Position numbers and translations under genes: made by a program
Notes under the pieces: generated by a model
Told to the model about the DNA's origin: nothing
What the model saw: only the letters and a program-made list of their open reading frames with translations
Database searches by the model: none
NCBI GenBank assembly: GCA_002438905.1
Contig: DJSA01000140.1
Coordinates: 1-11,513, forward strand
Reading direction: 5' to 3'
Source: Bacteroidales bacterium UBA6346
GTDB taxonomy: Bacteria; Bacteroidota; Bacteroidia; Bacteroidales; UBA932
DNA length: 11,513 nt
Shown here: positions 6,629 through 11,513 of the stretch, piece by piece
How positions within the stretch are numbered: position 1 is the first letter of the stretch
Layout: each line of letters opens with the position of its first letter

Positions 6629-7525
6629 TTACTTTGCCGCCAGGCAGAGAATAGGAACATTGTTGCCGTAGCGTTTGCGGATTTTGTCAAGTAGCTTGCA
6701 GTAACTTTCACAGAAAACAGCCGTCGATGGCTGCTTTCCGGTGGAGAAATCATTGGCCCCCAAGTAGATGACGACAAGATCTGGGATGATGGCGGCCGTT
6801 GGACACGGTGTGTTGTCAGTAACCTCATCGAATAGCATGTCGTATTTCTCCGGCATCGTTGTTCCCGGCACCCCCTTGCCCCAGTCGTCGTAGTTTCTCG
6901 CGGCTCCGCGCCCCGAATGACTGACAAGGTTGAAGTCCGCATTGAAATATCTTGATGCGATGGCCGCATAGGTCAGGTTGCAGTTTTCTGTCTCCGGCCT
7001 GAACGGCTCATCTCCTGAAGATGCTTCGGTTCCGTATCCGCATGTGTAGGAATCTCCTATGAATTCAATGTATCGATCCCTGCACGGGCTTGCCTGCAGG
7101 ACCTCTCCGTCAGTTTCAAACAAGTGGAATGTCGTCATTCCCTGCTCGCCCTCGGTGCGCTTTTGCAGCGTGAGTTCATGGATTCCTCTGCCGAGTTTTT
7201 CTGCAAGCACTATGGTGGTGTCTTTGCCAGCGGTCCTGATTACGAGGTCCGGAGCGCATTCTGTCCCCTTGTCGAACCAGACGTTATAGTAGTTCGCCTT
7301 GGTGTCCGAACATCTCAGCGCGACGTACGGGCCGCGAAACTTCATCCTGCACTGCGCACCGGACCAGTCAAAAGAGACATCGCCATCTTTTTTCTGCACC
7401 CTTCCTATATATGTTATTCTTGAGTCGGACGCATTAGTCACCGTTTTTGACTTTCTTTCCGCTGCGATGGTTCCGACAGTGAGCAGCAGGCATAATGCCG
7501 AGGCCGTTATATTTGCTATTGTCAT
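6629..7525 (-). CDS. CE2-like SGNH/GDSL acetyl esterase, prematurely terminated
   Basis: The open part has 298 residues and a signal peptide (MTIANITASALCLLLTVGTIAA). Residues about 35-145 form a beta-sandwich like the CE2 N-terminal domain (ITYIGRVQKKDGDVSFDWSG). From about 150 there is an SGNH hydrolase: block I FIGDSYTCGYG with the nucleophile S159, block II SGRGAARNYD (G206) and block III YLGANDFSTG (N258). Such enzymes remove O-acetyl groups from sugars or polysaccharides in the periplasm or outside the cell. The frame stops at TAA 6629-6631, directly before the block that carries the catalytic histidine, and that block continues in frame downstream. As written, the product lacks a complete catalytic set and is probably inactive. 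Causes could be a recent nonsense mutation, a sequencing or assembly error, or readthrough. Its promoter box lies at 7544-7551, divergent from the epimerase operon. Confidence 0.8.
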   Translation of the reverse strand: MTIANITASALCLLLTVGTIAAERKSKTVTNASDSRITYIGRVQKKDGDVSFDWSGAQCRMKFRGPYVALRCSDTKANYYNVWFDKGTECAPDLVIRTAGKDTTIVLAEKLGRGIHELTLQKRTEGEQGMTTFHLFETDGEVLQASPCRDRYIEFIGDSYTCGYGTEASSGDEPFRPETENCNLTYAAIASRYFNADFNLVSHSGRGAARNYDDWGKGVPGTTMPEKYDMLFDEVTDNTPCPTAAIIPDLVVIYLGANDFSTGKQPSTAVFCESYCKLLDKIRKRYGNNVPILCLAAK

Positions 7526-7543
7526 AATTTTACAAAATTTTCA

Positions 7544-7551
7544 CAAAAATA
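7544..7551 (-). promoter_or_regulatory. Bacteroidota -7 promoter box for the esterase (and possibly ROK) transcript
   Basis: The minus strand reads TATTTTTG, an exact TAnnTTTG match 19 bases upstream of the esterase ATG. Transcription from it would leave only a short leader of roughly a dozen bases. No clear TTTG -33 element is seen at the expected spacing. Confidence 0.45.
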
Positions 7552-7642
7552 ATCATTTTCTTGAGATTATGTGATATGTTAAGATAGTGGGAATATGTTT
7601 ATAAATATTTTTAATAAATAGCGGGTATTTAATGAAATTTTG

Positions 7643-7650
7643 TATCTTTG
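7643..7650 (+). promoter_or_regulatory. Bacteroidota -7 promoter box for the epimerase-DUF4434-transporter operon
   Basis: TATCTTTG matches TAnnTTTG exactly. It lies 72 bases upstream of the epimerase ATG, in a very A/T-rich stretch. It would start transcription at about 7655-7657 and place the palindrome at 7673-7694 in the 5' leader. No canonical -33 TTTG is present, which could mean weak basal transcription. Confidence 0.55.
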
Positions 7651-7672
7651 TGTCGTGGATATTAGATAATTC

Positions 7673-7694
7673 AAGTTTCGCAAGTGCGAAACTT
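7673..7694. promoter_or_regulatory. Perfect 9-bp palindrome in the epimerase leader, candidate ROK operator or mRNA hairpin
   Basis: AAGTTTCGC (7673-7681) and GCGAAACTT (7686-7694) are exact reverse complements around a 4-base AAGT loop. The site begins about 17 bases after the predicted transcription start and ends 28 bases before the epimerase ATG. A dyad of this size in this place suits a dimeric repressor, and the nearest regulator gene is the ROK repressor at 5122-6321. It would also form a stable RNA hairpin. Assignment to the ROK protein is inference. Confidence 0.5.
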
Positions 7695-7722
7695 TGGGAG
7701 ATAACAATAAAACAAACACAAT

Positions 7723-8910
7723 ATGGAAAACGTTGATTTCAGGAAGATGGCCGCGCGCTACGAAAGGGAACTTAGGGAAAATTGTCTCCCGTTCTGGCTG
7801 GAGCATTCTCAAGACAAGGAGTTCGGAGGCTATTTCAGCTGCCTTGACAGAGACGGAAGTGTTTATGACACAGATAAATTCGTGTGGCTTCAGGGTAGGG
7901 AGGTCTGGATGTTCGCGATGCTTTACAACAATGTTGAAAAGAATCCGGAGTGGCTCGACTGCGCCGTTCATGGTGCAGAATTTCTCAAAAAGCATGGGCA
8001 TGACGGCAATTGGGACTTCTACTTCTCTCTCAACCGCGAGGGACAGCCGTTGGTTCAGCCCTACAACATATTTTCCAACACTTTCGCCTGCATGGCCTTC
8101 GCGCAGCTTGCAAAGGCTACTGGCAGCGACGAGTATGCGCAGATTGCGCGTAGGCTCTTCTCGCGAATTCTTGAGCGCCGTTCCAATCCCAAGGGGCAGT
8201 GGTGCAAGGCCTATCCGGGGACGCGTCCGATGAAGGACTTTGCTCTTCCGATGATTATCTGCAATATGGCCCTTGAAGTTGAGGACATACTTGAGGACAA
8301 GGACTTCCTCGAACAGACCATCGACACCTGTCTCCACGAGATTCTCGATGTGTTCTATCAGCCGAACTTAGGCTGCATGCTTGAGAATGTCTCCTCCATT
8401 GACGGCCGGCCGATCGACTGCTTCGAGGGACGGGAAATCAATCCGGGTCACGACCTTGAGGCCCTATGGTTCATGATGAACCTCGGCATCCGCCGAAATG
8501 ACAAGGCGCTGATTGACAAGTGTGTGGAAATCTCGCTTCGGGTCATAGAACGTGGCTGGGACAAGCAGTATGGCGGAATCTTCTACTTCCTCGACGCTAA
8601 AGGTGCCCCGCAACAGAAACTTGAATGGGACCAGAAGCTCTGGTGGGTCCACATTGAGTCCGCAATCGCGATGCTCAAGGGCTACCGTCTTACTAGCAAT
8701 GAGAAATGCCTCGACTGGTTTCTTAAATTGGATGATTATCTTTGGAAAAACTTTAAGGACAAGGAATATCCGGAGTGGTTCGGCTATCTGAACCGCCGCG
8801 GTGAGGTGCTTCTTCCTCTGAAGGGCGGAAAGTGGAAGGGTTGTTTCCATGTGCCGAGAGGGCTTTATCAGTTGTGGAAACTTGCTGAAGAGTGCGGACG
8901 GGGCGAATAA
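7723..8910 (+). CDS. N-acylglucosamine 2-epimerase (RnBP/AGE family)
   Basis: This 395-residue cytoplasmic (alpha/alpha)6-barrel protein matches the length of the renin-binding protein family, which interconverts GlcNAc and ManNAc. Family blocks are seen in order: KFVWLQGREVWM (52-63, R59), FYFSLNREGQPL (99-110), NPGHDLEALWF (240-250, H243 and E246), GGIFYFLDAKG (284-294), LEWDQKLWWVHIE (300-312, H310) and EYPEWFGYLNRRGEV (348-362) followed by KGGKWKGCFHVPR (367-379, H376). H243 and H376 correspond by position to the two catalytic histidines of AGE. The PGHxxEAxWF and KGCFHVPR blocks resemble the true AGE/RnBP branch more than cellobiose 2-epimerase, although related epimerases cannot be fully excluded. 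In Bacteroidota such enzymes serve sialic-acid breakdown by turning ManNAc into GlcNAc for a kinase; no lyase or kinase lies in this window. It is the first gene of its operon, with a 79-base gap to the next. Confidence 0.88.
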   Translation: MENVDFRKMAARYERELRENCLPFWLEHSQDKEFGGYFSCLDRDGSVYDTDKFVWLQGREVWMFAMLYNNVEKNPEWLDCAVHGAEFLKKHGHDGNWDFYFSLNREGQPLVQPYNIFSNTFACMAFAQLAKATGSDEYAQIARRLFSRILERRSNPKGQWCKAYPGTRPMKDFALPMIICNMALEVEDILEDKDFLEQTIDTCLHEILDVFYQPNLGCMLENVSSIDGRPIDCFEGREINPGHDLEALWFMMNLGIRRNDKALIDKCVEISLRVIERGWDKQYGGIFYFLDAKGAPQQKLEWDQKLWWVHIESAIAMLKGYRLTSNEKCLDWFLKLDDYLWKNFKDKEYPEWFGYLNRRGEVLLPLKGGKWKGCFHVPRGLYQLWKLAEECGRGE

Positions 8911-8989
8911 AAAGCGGTCTGCTTAGTTGCGTGTGAATTTCAAATCCCCTTTCTTTCAATTTTTAGAGTGATATTAAGAAAATAGTTAT

Positions 8990-10072
8990 ATGACTGATAG
9001 ACGAGGTTTTTTGAAAACTATGGCGGTGGCAGCTTCAGCAGCGGCCGTCTCTTCGGTTCTTCCGACATCGTGCGGACGAACCGATGAAAATGACATGTGC
9101 GCCGGGGCTTCGGGTTCCGGGCTCATAGTTCCTAAGGCTCAGGGACTCCGTATTACCGGCACGTTCCTCGATGAAATTTCCCACGACATTCCCCATCAGA
9201 ACTGGGGCGAGAAGGAATGGGATCGGGATTTTCAGTACATGAAGTCCATAGGCATAGATACGGTTATATGCATCCGCTCAGGCTACCGCAAGTTCATCAC
9301 CTACCCGTCTCCATACCTTCTGAAGAAGGGCTGCTACATGCCCTCGATGGATCTGATTGACATGTTCCTGCGTCTTGCTCAGAAATATGGGATGAAGTTC
9401 TGGTTCGGGCTTTATGACTCCGGAAAGTATTGGGACACAGGAGATATGTCTTCGGAAATCGAGATGAATAAATATGTCATTGACGAAGTGTGGAAGATGT
9501 ACGGCGAGAAATATGACAGTTTCGGGGGCTGGTATATCAGCACTGAAATAAGTCGCAAGACCAAGGGCGCGATTGATGCGTTCCATGCGATGGGAAAGCA
9601 GTGCAAGGATGTTTCCAGCGGGCTCCCGACATTCATCTCCCCGTGGATTGACGGCAAGAAGGCCGTTATGGGCACAAATCTCAAGACCCGTGAGGACGCT
9701 GTTTCTGTGGAGGCTCACGAGAGGGAATGGAACGAGATTTTCGACGGAATCCACGATGTGGTCGATGCCGTTGCATTTCAGGACGGACACATTGACTATG
9801 ACGAGCTTGACGCCTTCTTCTCCGTGAACAAGAAGCTTGCGGACAAGTATGGAATGCAGTGCTGGACCAATGCCGAAACCTTCGACCGCGACATGCCGAT
9901 TCAGTTCCTTCCGATCAAATTCGACAAGCTCCGGATGAAGTTGGAGGCGGCCGCCCGCTGCGGCTACGACAAGGCCATAACCTTCGAGTTCTCGCACTTT
10001 ATGTCACCGCAGTCCGCCTATCTCCAGGCCGGGCATTTGTTTGATAGGTATAGAGAGTATTTCGAAATATGA
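8990..10072 (+). CDS. Tat-exported DUF4434 TIM-barrel protein, putative glycoside hydrolase
   Basis: This is a 360-residue protein. The N-terminus has a twin-arginine motif (DRRGFLK, R4-R5), a hydrophobic stretch and then PTSC with C28, so it is probably a Tat-dependent lipoprotein, although the lipobox is imperfect (Pro at -3). From about residue 50 it resembles DUF4434, a TIM-barrel family related to glycoside hydrolases: GLRITGTFLDE (52-62), KSIGIDTVICI (85-95), GGWYISTEIS (179-188), FISPWIDG (215-222), AFQDGHIDY (262-270), WTNAETF (292-298) and TFEFSHFMSP (331-340). E186 at the end of the fourth strand and E296 late in the barrel sit where clan-A retaining glycosidases keep their acid/base and nucleophile, but this is inference and no activity is established for the family as far as I know. 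The stop overlaps the transporter start as ATGA, so the two are translationally coupled. Confidence 0.75.
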   Translation: MTDRRGFLKTMAVAASAAAVSSVLPTSCGRTDENDMCAGASGSGLIVPKAQGLRITGTFLDEISHDIPHQNWGEKEWDRDFQYMKSIGIDTVICIRSGYRKFITYPSPYLLKKGCYMPSMDLIDMFLRLAQKYGMKFWFGLYDSGKYWDTGDMSSEIEMNKYVIDEVWKMYGEKYDSFGGWYISTEISRKTKGAIDAFHAMGKQCKDVSSGLPTFISPWIDGKKAVMGTNLKTREDAVSVEAHEREWNEIFDGIHDVVDAVAFQDGHIDYDELDAFFSVNKKLADKYGMQCWTNAETFDRDMPIQFLPIKFDKLRMKLEAAARCGYDKAITFEFSHFMSPQSAYLQAGHLFDRYREYFEI

Positions 10073-11484
10073 AAAAAGAAAATGTAGGATATGTTGTATT
10101 CCTTTCGGTTGTCGCTGCGATCGGGGGAATACTTTTCGGATATGACACCGCGGTGATTTCTGGCACGACGTCGAAGGTCGCGGAGCAGTTCGGACTCGAT
10201 GCGATGCAGCTCGGATGGTATGTTGGCTGTGCGCTCATAGGTTCGATTGTTGGAGTCGCCTCCGCTGGTGTGCTCAGTGACCATTTCGGCCGCAAAAAGG
10301 CCATGCTTTTCTCCGCATTCATGTTCAGTCTCTCGGCAATCGGCTGTGCGGTCTGTAACGGGTTCACCGGACTTGTGGTTTACAGGATAATCGGTGGTGT
10401 GGGAATAGGCGTTGTGTCCATCGTGTCCCCGATCTACATCTCTGAGGTTGCCATGGCTCAAAGGCGCGGAACCCTCGTCTCTCTCTACCAGCTTGCCATC
10501 ACTATGGGCTTCCTCTTCGCCTATCTCATCAATTTCCTGATTCTCGGGATTGCCGAAGATGCTGCCTCCGATCCATCGCAACGTTTTTCTTCGGAGTTCA
10601 TGAACAGGATTTTCGTTGACGAGTACTGGCGCGGCATGCTTGGTTCGGAGACCATACCTGCCTTGCTGTTCTTTTTCATCATATTCCTCATTCCAGAGAG
10701 CCCGAGGTGGCTCATAGTCCGTGGCAGGGGAGCGGAGGCTACGTCAGTTCTCAGGCGCATCTATGTGACCGAGGCCGAGGCCGAGCGCCAGAAGGCAGTC
10801 ACGGAGAATTCAGTAAGCAGCGAGACCAAGTCCGAGTGGAAGGCGCTGCTCTCGCCGGGCATAATGAAGGCAGTTCTGATAGGCTCCGCAATTGCGATTC
10901 TCGGGCAGTTCATGGGTGTGAACGCGGTGCTCTATTATGGCCCGGAAATATTCAAGGAGGCCGGTCTTGCTTCCGGTGACGCGCTCTTCTCACAGGTCCT
11001 TGTCGGCGTGGTGAACATGGTCACGACCATCATCGCGCTGCTGATTATCGACAAGGTGGGTCGCAAGAAACTAGTCTACTGGGGCGTGTCCGGAATGATT
11101 CTCTCTCTGCTGATGATCGGGTTCTATTTCATATTCCCCGAGCAACTCGGCAGCATCTTCATGCTCGTGTTCTTCCTATTCTATGTGTTCTGTTGCGCGA
11201 TTTCCATAAGCGCCGTCGTGTTTGTGCTTCTCTCCGAGATGTATCCGAACAATGTCCGCGGCATAGCGATGTCCATCGCGGGTCTTGCACTCTGGGTCGG
11301 CACCTACCTCATAGGTCAGCTCACACCATGGCTTCTTGCCAATGTGCCTCCGTTTGCCCCCGCAGGCACTTTCTTCCTTTTCGCCCTCATGTGCGTCCCA
11401 TATCTTCTCATCATGTGGAAACTCGTCCCGGAAACGACAGGCAAGTCCCTTGAGGAAATCGAACACTGGTGGACCGGCAAGTGA
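10069..11484 (+). CDS. MFS sugar porter (XylE/GLUT-like sugar:proton symporter)
   Basis: This 471-residue inner-membrane protein has twelve predicted transmembrane helices and the sugar-porter signatures: GGILFGYDTAVISG (19-32), GVLSDHFGRKK (67-77), R106 with IIGG after it, PESPRWL (209-215), GQFMGVNAVLYYGPE (279-293), DKVGRKK (328-334) and PETTGKSLEEIE (454-465). D26 aligns with the proton-coupling Asp of XylE/GalP-type symporters. The TM5-TM6 region contains a long extracytoplasmic loop (about 162-190) as in XylE. In XylE the helix-7 motif is QQ; here the first Gln is Gly (G279) and the second remains (Q280), so substrate preference may differ. Given the epimerase in the same operon, an aldohexose or N-acetylhexosamine is a reasonable guess. 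Its start codon lies inside the preceding stop (ATGA). Confidence 0.9.
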   Translation: MKKENVGYVVFLSVVAAIGGILFGYDTAVISGTTSKVAEQFGLDAMQLGWYVGCALIGSIVGVASAGVLSDHFGRKKAMLFSAFMFSLSAIGCAVCNGFTGLVVYRIIGGVGIGVVSIVSPIYISEVAMAQRRGTLVSLYQLAITMGFLFAYLINFLILGIAEDAASDPSQRFSSEFMNRIFVDEYWRGMLGSETIPALLFFFIIFLIPESPRWLIVRGRGAEATSVLRRIYVTEAEAERQKAVTENSVSSETKSEWKALLSPGIMKAVLIGSAIAILGQFMGVNAVLYYGPEIFKEAGLASGDALFSQVLVGVVNMVTTIIALLIIDKVGRKKLVYWGVSGMILSLLMIGFYFIFPEQLGSIFMLVFFLFYVFCCAISISAVVFVLLSEMYPNNVRGIAMSIAGLALWVGTYLIGQLTPWLLANVPPFAPAGTFFLFALMCVPYLLIMWKLVPETTGKSLEEIEHWWTGK

Positions 11485-11497
11485 GCAACGGACCACT

Positions 11498-11512
11498 TCC
11501 CCTTCGAGGGGA
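11498..11512 (+). terminator. Partial hairpin after the transporter gene, cut by the window end
   Basis: TCCCCT (11498-11503) pairs with AGGGGA (11507-11512) around a 3-base TCG loop, 13 bases after the transporter stop. This could be the terminator of the epimerase operon. The window ends at 11513, so a T-tract or a longer stem cannot be checked. Confidence 0.35.
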
Positions 11513-11513
11513 C

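Noticed and set aside
7723..8910. Cellobiose 2-epimerase as the identity of the AGE-family enzyme.
   Set aside because: The blocks PGHxxEAxWF, GGIFYF and KGCFHVPR fit the N-acylglucosamine 2-epimerase/renin-binding protein branch better, and no mannosylglucose phosphorylase gene is present.
9278..9997. A 239-residue frame antisense to the DUF4434 gene.
   Set aside because: It is a shadow of the real gene with no recognisable domain; the sense frame matches a known family throughout.

Overview
The window looks like chromosomal DNA from a gut-type Bacteroidota, most likely Bacteroidales. Evidence: lipoproteins with BACON domains, promoter -7 boxes of the Bacteroidota form TAnnTTTG, A/T-rich leaders with no convincing Shine-Dalgarno sites, and families typical of polysaccharide utilisation loci (MetallophosN/MetallophosC phosphoesterase, HGSNAT-like acyltransferase, DUF4434, RnBP-type epimerase). 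By eye G+C is about 50-55% in coding sequence and much lower between genes. No RNA gene, insertion sequence, CRISPR array or phage gene was seen.

Layout. Positions 1-90 are the tail of an unrecognised + strand gene. At 142-1824 (+) lies a lipoprotein with two BACON domains and a large C-terminal domain. A 223-base gap full of stem-loops, including a perfect 23-bp inverted repeat with a 9-base loop, separates it from a convergent gene for a multi-pass HGSNAT-like acyltransferase (2048-3457, -). A divergent intergenic region follows, then a secreted calcineurin-like phosphoesterase (3625-5085, +), which converges on a ROK-family repressor (5122-6321, -). Upstream of the repressor on the same strand is a CE2-like SGNH acetyl esterase. 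It is broken by one in-frame TAA: 6629-7525 encodes most of it, and the same frame continues to 6410 with the missing catalytic-histidine block. A 197-base divergent promoter region then leads into a + strand operon: N-acylglucosamine 2-epimerase (7723-8910), a Tat-exported DUF4434 TIM-barrel protein (8990-10072) and an MFS sugar porter (10069-11484). The last two overlap by ATGA.

How the genes may work together (inference). The epimerase, ROK repressor, deacetylating esterase, HGSNAT-like acyltransferase and sugar porter suggest a locus for salvage of an acetylated or N-acetylated sugar such as ManNAc/GlcNAc. The DUF4434 protein would release or modify sugar outside the cytoplasm, the porter would import it, the epimerase would interconvert it, and the ROK protein would sense it. 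No neuraminate lyase, sugar kinase or GlcNAc-6-P deacetylase lies in the window, so a sialic-acid pathway is not demonstrated.

The points most worth a second look are the esterase interrupted by a stop codon, the long perfect hairpin at 1966-2020, the palindromic leader of the epimerase operon, and the pairing of an uncharacterised DUF4434 protein with a transporter.
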